Positions 55,866 to 64,000 of a stretch of DNA of 64,000 bases are shown one piece after another; position 1 is the stretch's first letter, and each line of letters begins with the position of its first letter. The translations under genes were made by a program, and so were the position numbers. The DNA comes from Streptomyces laurentii (lineage in GTDB: Bacteria; Actinomycetota; Actinomycetes; Streptomycetales; Streptomycetaceae). Below the pieces are notes generated by a model. That model made no database searches. It was not told the origin of the DNA and was given only the letters and a program-made list of their open reading frames with translations. The stretch is from positions 5,893,501-5,957,500 of the forward strand of contig AP017424.1 of the NCBI GenBank assembly GCA_002355495.1, given 5' to 3'.

Positions 55866-58049
55866 TCACCCCTGGATGGCGAGCACCAGCGGAAACACTC
55901 CCTCCGCTCCCGCCCGGCGCAGCAGTCTCGCCGCCACCGCCAGCGTCCAGCCGCTGTCGGCGAGGTCGTCGACGAGGAGCACCGGGCCGCCCGCCGCGGC
56001 CAGCCGCTCCGCCAGATCGGCGGGCACGACCAGCGTCCGCTGCAGGCCGACCACCCGCTGCGCGCTGTTCGTACGGGAGATCCTCAGGTCCTCCGCCTCC
56101 GGCGCGTACTCCACCGAGCCCAGCAGCGGCATCCGCCCGATCTCCGCGATCCGGTGCCCGAGCGAACCCACGAGCCGCGGCCTGCGATGCGAGGCGACCG
56201 TCACCACACCGGCCGGCCGGGGCGCCGCGTCCGGTGCCCCCGAGGCCCAGCCCCCGGGTCCCTTCGCCCAGTCGGCGAGCACCCGCACCACGGCCTGCAC
56301 CACGTCGTCCGGCACCTCGCCGTCCGGTGCGGCGTCCGCGAGCAGCGGCCGCAGCCGGTTGCCCCAGCCGATGTCCGAGAGGCGGCCGAGGGCCCGGCCC
56401 GGGGACGACTGCTCGCCCGCCGGGATGCGGCCCTTCAGATCCACGCCCACCGCGGCGAGTCCGGTCGGCCACATCTTGCGCGACTCGACCTCGACCCCCG
56501 GCCGGCCCAGCTCGCCCCGCGCGGCGTCCAGTGAGCCGCCCGACACCTTCGCGTCGAACCGGGCCCCGGCGCAGTTGTCGCAACGGCCGCACGGCGCCGC
56601 CTCCGTGTCGTCCAGCTGACGGCGCAGGAACTCCATCCGGCAGCCGTCCGACGCCGCGTACTCCCGCATGGCCTGCTGCTCGGCCTCCCGCTGCCGGGCC
56701 ACCCACGCGTACCGCTGGGTGTCGTACACCCACGGCCGGCCCGTACTCTCCCAGCCGCCCTTGACCCGCTTGACGGCCCCGTCCACGTCGAGCACCTTCA
56801 GCATCGTCTCGAGCCGGGTCCGGCGCAGTTCGACCATCGGTTCGAGCGCGGGCAGCGACAGCGGCCGGCCGGCCGCCGCCAGCACGTCGAGCGTGCGGCG
56901 CACCTGTTCCTCGGGAGGGAAGGCCACCGAGGCGAAGTACTTCCAGATCGCCTCGTCCTCCTTGCCCGGAAGCAGCAGCACCTCCGCGTGCGCCACCCCG
57001 CGCCCGGCGCGGCCCACCTGCTGGTAGTACGCGATGGGGGAGGAGGGCGAGCCGAGGTGCACCACGAAGCCCAGGTCCGGCTTGTCGAAGCCCATGCCGA
57101 GCGCCGAGGTCGCCACCAGCGCCTTGACCCGGTTGGCGAGCAGATCGTCCTCGGCCTGCTGCCGGTCGGCGTTCTCCGTCCGGCCGGTGTACGAGGCGAC
57201 CGCGTGCCCGCACTGGCGCAGATGGGCCGTGACCTCCTCGGCCGCGGCGACCGTCAGCGTGTAGATGATCCCGGAGCCCGGCAGCTCGTCGAGATGGTCG
57301 GCGAGCCAGGCCAGCCGGTGCGCCGCGTCCGGCAGCCGCACCACCCCGAGGCTGAGGCTCTCCCGGTCCAGCGGCCCGCGCAGCACCAGCGCGTCCGTGC
57401 CCGCGCCGGTGCCCAGCTGCTCGGCGACGTCCGCGGTCACCCGGGCGTTGGCGGTCGCCGTCGTGGCGAGCACCGGCACTCCGCCCGGCAGGTCCGCGAG
57501 CATGGTCCGCAGCCGCCGGTAGTCGGGCCGGAAGTCGTGTCCCCAGTCGGAGATGCAGTGCGCCTCGTCGACCACGAGCAGCCCGGTCGCGGCGGCCAGC
57601 CGCGGCAGCACCTGGTCGCGGAAGTCGGGGTTGTTGAGACGCTCGGGCGAGACGAGCAGCACGTCGACCTCGCCCGCCGCCACCTCCTCCTGGACGGTGT
57701 CCCACTCCTCGGTGTTCGACGAGTTGATCGTGCGCGCGCGGATGCCCGCGCGGGCGGCCGCCTCCACCTGGTTGCGCATCAGCGCGAGCAGCGGGGAGAC
57801 GATCACGGTGGGGCCGGCGCCGCGCTCGCGCAGCAGCGACGTCGCGACGAAGTACACGGCCGACTTGCCCCAGCCGGTCCGCTGGACGACCAGCGCCCGG
57901 CGTCCCTCCGCGACCAGGGCCTCGATGGCACGCCACTGGTCCTCGCGGAGTCTCGCCGTCCCTGTCGGGTCCGAGACGAGACGGGCGAGCACGGCGTCGG
58001 CGGCCGTGCGCAGGGCGGTGCGGTCCTCGGTGCGGTCTGCGTGGGTCAT
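55866..58049 (-). CDS. recQ: RecQ family DNA helicase fused to a phosphoribosyltransferase domain
   Basis: 727 aa from ATG 58049. Helicase core: Walker A VVQRTGWGKSAVYFV, motif II LLVVDEAHCISDWGHDFRP, motif III LATTATA, motif VI YYQQVGRAGRG. A zinc-binding RecQ region follows with Cys in CRMEF, CGRCDNC. Instead of an HRDC domain, residues about 580-727 form a PRTase fold with GSLGHRIAEIGRMPLLGS and the PRPP-binding motif PVLLVDDLADSGWT. The fusion suggests coupling of DNA unwinding to a nucleotide or PRPP signal. A DnaA-box palindrome lies 50 bp upstream. Confidence 0.93.
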   Translation of the reverse strand: MTHADRTEDRTALRTAADAVLARLVSDPTGTARLREDQWRAIEALVAEGRRALVVQRTGWGKSAVYFVATSLLRERGAGPTVIVSPLLALMRNQVEAAARAGIRARTINSSNTEEWDTVQEEVAAGEVDVLLVSPERLNNPDFRDQVLPRLAAATGLLVVDEAHCISDWGHDFRPDYRRLRTMLADLPGGVPVLATTATANARVTADVAEQLGTGAGTDALVLRGPLDRESLSLGVVRLPDAAHRLAWLADHLDELPGSGIIYTLTVAAAEEVTAHLRQCGHAVASYTGRTENADRQQAEDDLLANRVKALVATSALGMGFDKPDLGFVVHLGSPSSPIAYYQQVGRAGRGVAHAEVLLLPGKEDEAIWKYFASVAFPPEEQVRRTLDVLAAAGRPLSLPALEPMVELRRTRLETMLKVLDVDGAVKRVKGGWESTGRPWVYDTQRYAWVARQREAEQQAMREYAASDGCRMEFLRRQLDDTEAAPCGRCDNCAGARFDAKVSGGSLDAARGELGRPGVEVESRKMWPTGLAAVGVDLKGRIPAGEQSSPGRALGRLSDIGWGNRLRPLLADAAPDGEVPDDVVQAVVRVLADWAKGPGGWASGAPDAAPRPAGVVTVASHRRPRLVGSLGHRIAEIGRMPLLGSVEYAPEAEDLRISRTNSAQRVVGLQRTLVVPADLAERLAAAGGPVLLVDDLADSGWTLAVAARLLRRAGAEGVFPLVLAIQG

Positions 58050-58098
58050 GCCCCCATGCAACCTGATGACTACGACAATGCGCGAATGGGCCGTCCAG

Positions 58099-58122
58099 CC
58101 TGTGGATAACGTTATCCACAGG
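58099..58122. promoter_or_regulatory. 24-bp perfect palindrome of two inverted DnaA boxes
   Basis: CCTGTGGATAAC (58099-58110) is followed directly by its exact reverse complement. It contains TGTGGATAA and TTATCCACA back to back, both perfect DnaA boxes, in the 111-bp gap between the divergent recQ and DUF4192 genes. It could bind DnaA as a transcriptional regulator of recQ, or form a cruciform. The same nonamer is in the recA leader. Confidence 0.6.
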
Positions 58123-58160
58123 GCTTTCGCGATCGGTGGTGTCTGCGGGACTGTCGGGCC

Positions 58161-59750
58161 ATGACCGAAATTCCCCACCAGAGGCGTACATTCGCCGCGT
58201 CCCAGCCGATCGCCCTGCGCGGGCCCGCCGAGCTGGCCGACGCCCTGCCCTTCATGCTCGGCTTCCACCCCAGCGACTCGATCGTGCTCGTCGCGCTCCA
58301 CGGTGAGCACGGGCGCTTCGGCGGCCGGGTCAGGGTCGGCATCCCGTCATCGCCGCGGGAATGGGCCGCCCTTGCCGGCTGCCTGGCCGAATGCCTCGTC
58401 GAGGGCTCCGCCCGGCGTGGTGAGCGCCCCGACGGCATCGTCGGCTTCCTCTGCCAGGAACCCGGCCGCGGCGAGACCGGCCGACGGGTGATGGAGCGGC
58501 TGCGGCCGCTCGCCCAGAGCCTGCGGGTCGCCTGCGGCACGCTCGACGTCCCTGTCCACGAAGTCCTCTGCATCTCCGACGGCCTGTACTTCTCCTACTG
58601 CTGCCCCGACAACTCCCGCTGCTGCTCGCCGGACGGCACACCCCTCGCCCTCTCCGGTACGTCGGTGATGGCGGCGTCCGCCGCCTATGCGGGGCTTCAG
58701 GTACGCGGCACCCTCAAGGACCTGGAGGCCCGGCTGAAGCCCGGCGGGCCCGCGGCCGACGCGGCGGCCCAGCGCGCGGCGCTGAACGACGCGGCGGCCG
58801 TCATCGTGCCCAGGATCCTCGACGGAGTGTCGGGCACGCTCGCACGGCAGGAGACGCGCGACACCACGCTGGCCCTTCTCCACCGGCTCGTCGAGCGGTT
58901 CGCCGAAGCTTCCGCCGCGGCGGCCCCGGCGGAGCGCACCGGTGCGGGCCTGGCCCTCCTGCTGTCCGGGCCCGCCCGGGAGGACGCCCGGGACGACGCG
59001 CTGATCAGCCCGGACGAGGCCGCCACTCTGGTTCTGGGACTCCAGGACCGCGACACCCGCGACCGTGCGGCCGAGTGGATGGAGGGACCCGAGGCCGCCC
59101 CCGCCCTGCGAATCTGGAGCGCCCTCGCGCGCCGCTGTGTCGCCCCGTACGAGGAGTACGCGGCGGCGCCGCTGACCCTGGCCGGCTGGGTCGCGTGGTC
59201 CACCGGCGACACCCCGCTCGCCCGGGTCGCGCTCAGCCTCGCTCTGGAGGCCGACCCCCACTACCTGTTCGCCCGGCTGCTGCATCAGGCGTGCAACGAG
59301 GGGCTGGACCCGGAATCGCTGCGCGACTGCCTGCGCAGGGAGCGGGACGCGCGGATCGCGGTGGAGCAGGAGCGGCAGGAGCAGCCGGGCGCCCGCGACC
59401 GTGAAGCCGAAGCCGAAGCCGAAGCCGAAGCCGAAGCCGATGGCGATGGCGACGGCGACGGCGACGGCCAGAGCGTGGACCAAGACCAAGACCAGGACCA
59501 GGACCAAGACCAAGACCAGGACCAAGACCAGGACCAAGACCAGGACGAGGGCAGCGAGCCGGCCCATGCCGACGACCGGGAGCGGGCGCTGCGGCGGGCC
59601 CGTCTGATCGCGCGGCGGAACGCGCGCCAAGCCGGCTTGCGCAAGGCGGGCTCCGCCCGGCCGTCGGCGCGCGCCGACGCGGCCCCCAAGCCGCCGAAGA
59701 ACCCGACCGGACGCCGGACCGGGCGGCGCGGCGCGAGGAACGGCGGATGA
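58161..59750 (+). CDS. DUF4192 domain-containing protein with repetitive charged tail
   Basis: 529 aa. Residues about 12-400 are the DUF4192 domain (LRGPAELADALPFMLGFHPSDSIVLVAL at the start, ALSLALEADPHYLFARLLHQA near the end), of unknown function, widespread in actinobacteria. From about residue 415 the protein is made of dipeptide repeats: Glu-Ala about six times, Asp-Gly about five times, Gln-Asp/Asp-Gln about 14 times. A basic stretch (RRARLIARRNARQAGLRKAG) and a Lys/Arg-rich end follow. It is divergent from recQ. The repeats correspond to tandem hexanucleotides. Confidence 0.88.
   Translation: MTEIPHQRRTFAASQPIALRGPAELADALPFMLGFHPSDSIVLVALHGEHGRFGGRVRVGIPSSPREWAALAGCLAECLVEGSARRGERPDGIVGFLCQEPGRGETGRRVMERLRPLAQSLRVACGTLDVPVHEVLCISDGLYFSYCCPDNSRCCSPDGTPLALSGTSVMAASAAYAGLQVRGTLKDLEARLKPGGPAADAAAQRAALNDAAAVIVPRILDGVSGTLARQETRDTTLALLHRLVERFAEASAAAAPAERTGAGLALLLSGPAREDARDDALISPDEAATLVLGLQDRDTRDRAAEWMEGPEAAPALRIWSALARRCVAPYEEYAAAPLTLAGWVAWSTGDTPLARVALSLALEADPHYLFARLLHQACNEGLDPESLRDCLRRERDARIAVEQERQEQPGARDREAEAEAEAEAEADGDGDGDGDGQSVDQDQDQDQDQDQDQDQDQDQDQDEGSEPAHADDRERALRRARLIARRNARQAGLRKAGSARPSARADAAPKPPKNPTGRRTGRRGARNGG
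59401..59548. repeat. Three consecutive in-frame hexanucleotide tandem arrays
   Basis: GAAGCC repeats (59403-59438), then GATGGC/GACGGC repeats (59439-59468), a short spacer, then GACCAA/GACCAG repeats (59479-59544). All are in frame in the DUF4192 gene, so copy-number changes would alter tail length without a frameshift. Slipped-strand variation between strains is likely. Confidence 0.9.
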
Positions 59751-59928
59751 CGGCCGTGACCCGGCGCCCCGCCTCGGCGTTCACTTGGATGGCGGTATCG
59801 CGGGAGCGGTGGCGCCGACCCGTGGCCGCCCCGGCGGACCGCCGGGACCGTCCGAGCGGCCCCGGCCCCGGCCCTCGCCGGACCAGGGCGGGCCGCCCGG
59901 ACCGCACAGAGAGCCCTGTACCCCCGCC

Positions 59929-62028
59929 ATGGCCATCAGTCCCGCCCAGGCCCCCGGATCCTCCGTCGGGCACCCGTCCCGCACCGGAACCCCACCCATG
60001 GGGCCGGGAGCCGGGGCTACCCGTCCCACTGACCTGCCCACCACCCACGACACCCTCATCGGCGTCGCCCTGCCCGCCTTCGCCATCAGTCCCCGGCACG
60101 GCCAGCTCACCGGGGCCGGTCTCGAAGGGGTCTTCCTCTCCGGGCGCCGGCTCCTCGCCCGCTGCGTCCTGCGGGTCGCCGGCCGCGCGCCCGTCCCCCT
60201 CCAGGGCCGCGCGATCACGGCGGACCAGGCCGAGTTCGTCGGGGTCCTGCGTGCACCCGGCGACACCGGCCCCGACCCGGGGCTGGCCGTCGAACGGGTC
60301 CGGGCCGCCGACGGGACGGAGCGGATCACCCTGCGCAGCTCCGCCCCCCGGCCGCTGCGGATCCGCGTGGAGATCGCTCTGGGCACGGATCTCGCGGACC
60401 TGCGCGCGGTGGCGTCGGGGCGACCGGGCCCCGAGCTCACCGCCGCCGTCCACGGCAGCGGGCTGCGCTGGACCGCCGACGACGGCGCCGCCGTCGCCGT
60501 TCTGGCGGACCCTCCGCCCAGCGAGGCCCTCGCGGCGACCGGACTGCTCCGCTGGGACCCCGAACTGGCCCCCGGCGCGAGTTTCGTCCTCACCCTCCGG
60601 CTCCGCGCCGACCGGGCCGCACCCCCTTCCGGCCAGGGCCGCGCGACGGGGTCCGGCACGGGACCCGGACTCGGAACCGGCGCGGGCGGCCGGGTCGGCG
60701 GGCACTTCTTCTCCGAGGCCGTCGCCGAAGGGGACGACGCCCGGCTCGGGCTGTTATTGCGGGCCTCCGTCGCCGACCTGCGCGCCTTACTCCAGCGCGA
60801 CCCGGCCCATCCCGCCGACGTCTACCTGGCCGCCGGAGTGCCCTGGCGCTGCGGATCCGTCACCGCCGAGGCCCTCTGGGCCGCCCGTATGGCCCTCCCG
60901 CTCGGGACCCGGCTCGCCGCGACCACCCTGCGGGCCGTGGCCCGCGCCCAATGCGGCGGTACGGGGCCGGAGGCGGGACGGATGCGCGGCCCGCTCCGCG
61001 ACGCCGGACCCCATCTGCCGCCCCGCTGCACCGGTGTCGAGGCCACCCTCGCCTTCCCCGTCGTCCTCGCCGAGGCCCGCCGCTGGGGCCTGCCGGACCA
61101 GGACCTCGCGGAGCTGCTCCCCGTCGCGGAGCGGTGTCTCGGCTGGCTGCGCGGATCCCTCGACGCCCACGGATGCGTGCCGGACCCGTGGCCCACCGGC
61201 CAGGCCCGGGCCGAGACCCAGGCCCACGCGCACCGGGCGGCCCTGCTCGGCGCCGATCTGCTCGACGCCTGCGGACGGCCCGGCGGAGAGGAATGGCGGG
61301 AGTGGGCGTGGGGGCTGCGCGAGCGGTTCCGGGCCCGTTTCTGGCTCGACGATCCGTCCGGTGGCCGGCCCGTGCTCGCGCTCACGTCCGACGGCCGGCC
61401 GCTGTGCCAGCTCGGGAGCTGGGCCGCGCACCTGCTGGACACCGGGCTCGCCGAGACGGGCTGGTACGCCCCCGGACTCCTCGACCGGGCCCGGACCGAA
61501 CGGCTCGCCCGGCTCCTGGTGACTCCCGCGCTCGACTCCGGCTGGGGGCTGCGCGGCCTCGGCGCGAAGGAGCAGGGGCACAATCCGTTCGGACACCGCT
61601 CGGGAGCCGTACGGGTGCACGAGACCGCCGTCGCGGTCGCCGGGCTGGCGGCGGCCGGTCACGAGAGCGAGGCGGCCGGGCTGCTGCGCGGGCTGCTCGA
61701 CGCAGCCGAGGCCTTCGACCACCGGCTTCCCGAGATGTTCGCGGGCCAGCGGCGTACCCCCGGTGTCACGCCGGTCGCGCACCCGGCGGCTTGCAGGCCC
61801 GCCGCCGTCGCCGCGGCGGCCGGGGTGTACCTGGTCACCACCCTGGTCGGCGTACGCCCGGACGTGCCCGGCCGCACGGTGGCCCTGCAACCGTTGCGTT
61901 CGGCGCCGTTCGGCGAGGTCCGGCTGTCCGGGCTGGTGGTCGCGGGCGAACCGTTCGCGGCCCGCGCCGGCCGCTTCGGCCTCGGCATGGTCGAGGAAGC
62001 CGCCCCCGGTCTGCAGCTGGGTGTCTGA
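59929..62028 (+). CDS. Glycogen-debranching N-terminal-domain protein (GH-type alpha/alpha toroid)
   Basis: 699 aa from ATG 59929; a longer reading from ATG 59785 would add 48 low-complexity residues. N-terminal domain: FAISPRHGQLTGAGLEGVFLSGRRLLARC, the glycogen-debranching N-terminal pattern, then an alpha/alpha toroid with GLGAKEQGHNPFGHRSGAVR and HDTAI-like HETAVAVAGLAA. Related proteins hydrolyse alpha-1,6-glucosidic bonds of glycogen. Catalytic acids are not obvious, so activity is uncertain. Transcribed in the same direction as the DUF4192 gene. Confidence 0.8.
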   Translation: MAISPAQAPGSSVGHPSRTGTPPMGPGAGATRPTDLPTTHDTLIGVALPAFAISPRHGQLTGAGLEGVFLSGRRLLARCVLRVAGRAPVPLQGRAITADQAEFVGVLRAPGDTGPDPGLAVERVRAADGTERITLRSSAPRPLRIRVEIALGTDLADLRAVASGRPGPELTAAVHGSGLRWTADDGAAVAVLADPPPSEALAATGLLRWDPELAPGASFVLTLRLRADRAAPPSGQGRATGSGTGPGLGTGAGGRVGGHFFSEAVAEGDDARLGLLLRASVADLRALLQRDPAHPADVYLAAGVPWRCGSVTAEALWAARMALPLGTRLAATTLRAVARAQCGGTGPEAGRMRGPLRDAGPHLPPRCTGVEATLAFPVVLAEARRWGLPDQDLAELLPVAERCLGWLRGSLDAHGCVPDPWPTGQARAETQAHAHRAALLGADLLDACGRPGGEEWREWAWGLRERFRARFWLDDPSGGRPVLALTSDGRPLCQLGSWAAHLLDTGLAETGWYAPGLLDRARTERLARLLVTPALDSGWGLRGLGAKEQGHNPFGHRSGAVRVHETAVAVAGLAAAGHESEAAGLLRGLLDAAEAFDHRLPEMFAGQRRTPGVTPVAHPAACRPAAVAAAAGVYLVTTLVGVRPDVPGRTVALQPLRSAPFGEVRLSGLVVAGEPFAARAGRFGLGMVEEAAPGLQLGV

Positions 62029-62034
62029 CGGGGA

Positions 62035-62891
62035 TCACGCGCCGGCGGGAGGGGCGAAGCGGGCGAACTCCCAGGGATCGTGCGCGCTGAAGACCGTCAC
62101 CCGGTCCCCGTGGTCGCGGTGGAGGGCGCGCAGACCGGTCGAGCGTGGCGACGCGGGCCTCGGCATCGGTCTGCGCGCCGTGCTGGATCGGGGCGAAGAC
62201 GGGGTGGGACAACGGCGGGGTCCGCTCGATCTCGCCGTGGTACATGTACGCGTCGCCCGCGTGCAGAAGCCACTGTCCGGCATCGTCGCGGACGGCGACG
62301 CCCGCGTGCCCCGCGGAGTGGCCCGGCAGGGGCACCAGCAGCAGTTCGCAGGCGAGCCCTCGCGGACGTGCCAGCCCCGGGAAGCCGAACCACGCCGTGC
62401 CCTCGTCCGGGACGGCGGGCGTCAGCAACGGGCCGTGCGCCCGGTGCGCCGGCATGAAGCGGTCGAGGCTGTGCCGGTGGTGCGGGTGCCCGGGATCCGT
62501 GACGGCCTGGTACTCGGCGGGGTGCACATGGACCCGCGCGTGCGGAAAGTCCGGCAGCCCTCCGGCGTGGTCGCGGTGTAGATGGGTGAGCACGATGTGG
62601 CGTAGGTCCCCCGGCGCGTAGCCGAGGCGGACGATCTGCCGCAGCGCGCTTTCCTCCGGGTCCCGTGCGCTCGGCGTACGCCACCCAGTCCGCGCCCAGA
62701 GCCCCTTCGGGGTCGTTCAGGTCGGCGGTGCCCAGCCCGGTGTCGACCAGAACCAGCCCGTCCGCGTCCGTCTCGATGAGCAGGCAGTGGCACACGGTGG
62801 CCCGTCGATCGGCCGTGGCCTCCGGCGGGCCCTCCCCGACGAGCGGGGGAACCTTCCGGAGGGAGCCGCAGTTCAGGTGATGGATACGCAT
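62035..62891 (-). pseudogene. MBL-fold metallo-hydrolase, two frame breaks
   Basis: ATG 62891 opens MRIHHLNCGSLRKVPPLVGE. Three frames together make one complete protein. The first runs to VAYAERT. The second carries HIVLTHLHRDHAGGLPDFPH, the zinc motif HxHxDH, then ELLLVPLPGHSAGHAGVAVR, WLLHAGDAYMYHG and VATLDR. The third carries RALHRDHGDRVTVFSAHDPW and EFARFAPPAGA. Removing one G of the GGG (62662-62664) and one base near 62134 restores a single frame of about 284 aa. Divergent from an HxlR regulator that is also broken. Confidence 0.82.
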
Positions 62892-62947
62892 GAGGACCCC
62901 GGGAGAAGCGGGCGGACTGTTCACCCGGGACGTTAGAAAGGGCCTTC

Positions 62948-63386
62948 GTGACTCACCAAACGGTTGGACACGTACGGCCGGACGGCCACGGTCCGCTGGC
63001 GGACTGTCCTGAGAGCGCTCTCGTTCCGCCGGGCCGCCGGGCCGAGGATCCGCACTGCCCTGTGGACGTCACCCTGGCCGCGCTGGCGGGCCGTTACGCC
63101 GCTGGTGCTCCGCGAGTTCCTGCGCCGCGGCCGGGCCACGTACTCGGAACTGTCCGCCGCCCTGCCCGCTCTCTCGGACAAGGTCCTCTCCGACCGGCTG
63201 TCCCAGCTGACCGGCGCGGGCGTGATCGAGCGCCATCGCACCGCCGGTTGGCCCCCGCGCGTCCACTACGTCCTCACGGCGCGGGGCCGGGCCCTGGAGC
63301 CGGTGATGCACAGCATGTGGGAGTGGGGCACCGCGCGACGGCAGGATGCCCACAGCCCCTCCGTCCGGCCGGCGGAGACGTCCTAG
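62948..63386 (+). pseudogene. HxlR family transcriptional regulator, frame disrupted at about 63095
   Basis: From GTG 62948: THQTVGHVRPDGHGPLADCP, then HCPVDVTLAALAGR, the HxlR N-terminus with its redox-type Cys. The next frame continues TPLVLREFLRRGRATYSELS, LSDKVLSDRLSQLTGAGVIE and RVHYVLTARGRALEPV. Inserting two bases (GG after 63095) gives the family motif GRWTPLVLREF with no gap. The intact protein would be about 146 aa, a winged-helix dimer. It probably regulated the divergent MBL hydrolase (57-bp gap). An alternative start at 62964 in the second frame gives an untypical N-terminus. Confidence 0.8.
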
Positions 63387-63490
63387 GCACGGCCTGGCCG
63401 GACAGGGAGACGGACAAAAGCGATGGAGCCGGCGGAGAGTCCGGGGCGGGGGAGAAGCGGAACGGTGCGATCCTTCGAGACGCGTGTTTA

Positions 63491-63505
63491 TCGTCAGGGA
63501 GACGA
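63491..63505 (+). promoter_or_regulatory. Inverted repeat just upstream of the NUDIX gene
   Basis: TCGTC-AGGGA-GACGA is a 5+5+5 inverted repeat 13 bp before the NUDIX ATG, flanked by A/T-rich bases (TTTA and CTATGA). It resembles operators of NrtR-type NUDIX regulators in position and half-site. If the gene includes a winged helix beyond the window, autoregulation is plausible. Confidence 0.4.
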
Positions 63506-63518
63506 CTATGATCGCGGC

Positions 63519-64000
63519 ATGCCTCCCTACGACCCGTCGGCCTTCCCGTCCTTCGCTGTCACCGTCGATCTGGTCGTGCTCACCGTGCGGCGTCACGCCC
63601 TGTGCGCCCTCGTCGTGAAACGCGGGGAGCCTCCGTTCCAGGGGAGCTGGGCGCTGCCGGGCGGGTTCGTCCGGGCCGACGAGGACCTCGACGGCGCCGC
63701 CGCGCGCGAGCTGGTCGAGGAGACGGGGCTCTGCGTCCACGACCCCGGTACGCCGCAGCCCGGACCCGGGAACGGCGCGCACCTGGAACAGCTGGCGACG
63801 TACGGGGCACCCGACCGGGACCCGCGGATGCGCGTGGTGAGCGTCGCCCATCTCGCGCTCGCCCCGGATCTGCCCGCGCCGCGTGCGGGCGGTGACGCGA
63901 ACAGCGCGCGCTGGGCACCGGTCGAGGAGCTGCTCGGTCATGACATCGACGCGACGGAGGGCACGGGCGAGATGCCGGCGCCGCTCGCGTTCGACCACAC
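63519..64000 (+). CDS. NUDIX hydrolase or NrtR-like regulator, truncated by window end
   Basis: At least 160 aa, continuing past the window. The NUDIX box is perfect: GGFVRADEDLDGAAARELVEE then TGL (G-x5-E-x7-RE-x2-EE-x-G). The start MPPYDPSAFPSFAVTVDLVV and the segment HLEQLATYGAPDRDPRMRVV are typical of the ADP-ribose-type/NrtR subfamily, which has a C-terminal winged helix controlling NAD genes. Whether the helix is present cannot be seen here. It lies 132 bp downstream of the HxlR gene. Confidence 0.88.
   Translation, partial: MPPYDPSAFPSFAVTVDLVVLTVRRHALCALVVKRGEPPFQGSWALPGGFVRADEDLDGAAARELVEETGLCVHDPGTPQPGPGNGAHLEQLATYGAPDRDPRMRVVSVAHLALAPDLPAPRAGGDANSARWAPVEELLGHDIDATEGTGEMPAPLAFDH

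Overview
The window is chromosomal DNA from a Streptomyces (or a very close actinomycete). The evidence is very high GC with strong third-position G/C bias, frequent GTG starts, actinobacterial families (DUF3046, MT0933-type antitoxin, DUF4192, TAXI, vitamin-B12-dependent nrdJ with nrdR) and a gene order that, from memory, follows the recA-to-rnhB/recQ interval of the Streptomyces core chromosome. No rRNA, tRNA, prophage or CRISPR array was found.

Layout. 1-3.9 kb: AzlC/AzlD-like amino-acid exporter pair, a prenyltransferase-fold-like protein, DUF3046 and an AI-2E family permease. 3.9-6.2 kb: a small membrane protein, then recA-recX behind an SOS-type promoter. 6.3-8.1 kb: FAD monooxygenase. 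8.3-12.0 kb: glutamate ABC transporter gluABCD (minus strand), divergent from a two-component pair that matches GluR-GluK (12.4-14.6 kb). A 232-bp MITE-like element sits exactly on the gluK stop codon. 14.9-17.3 kb: TAXI substrate-binding protein and a DUF1537 kinase. 17.4-25.4 kb: miaB, an extradiol-dioxygenase-like protein, an orphan antitoxin-like protein, miaA, dapF and a frameshifted RelA/SpoT homologue. 25.5-31.2 kb: M1 peptidase, hflX, then a CGNR regulator divergent from an arginase-family operon. 31.2-39.3 kb: a frameshifted trypsin-like lipoprotein and an NRPS-independent siderophore cluster (aminotransferase, IucA/IucC, GNAT, IucA/IucC). 39.3-46.4 kb: DinG-like helicase, lexA and the nrdR-nrdJ operon, with an SOS box and paired NrdR boxes in the lexA/nrdR gap. 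46.5-53 kb: accessory genes, several of them remnants (HIT-like, TerD, DUF4937, TetR, deleted ABC-F, phosphatase, ADP-ribosylglycohydrolase, MFS pump). 53.4-64 kb: rnhB, a RecQ fused to a phosphoribosyltransferase domain, DUF4192, a glycogen-debranching-like protein, broken MBL-hydrolase and HxlR genes, and a NUDIX gene cut by the window end.

Functional threads. Genome maintenance dominates the conserved part: recA, recX, lexA, dinG, nrdRJ, rnhB and recQ. Glutamate uptake and sensing form one divergent unit. tRNA isopentenyl-adenosine modification is covered by miaA and miaB. The accessory parts carry iron acquisition, efflux and regulators.

A recurring feature is single- or two-base indels that split otherwise well conserved proteins (about 24.66, 32.30, 35.08, 37.42, 46.63, 62.13, 62.66 and 63.10 kb). 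Several lie in C or G runs. They may be assembly errors or real decay; the sequence alone cannot decide. Two remnants (HIT-like and ABC-F) additionally appear to carry internal deletions.
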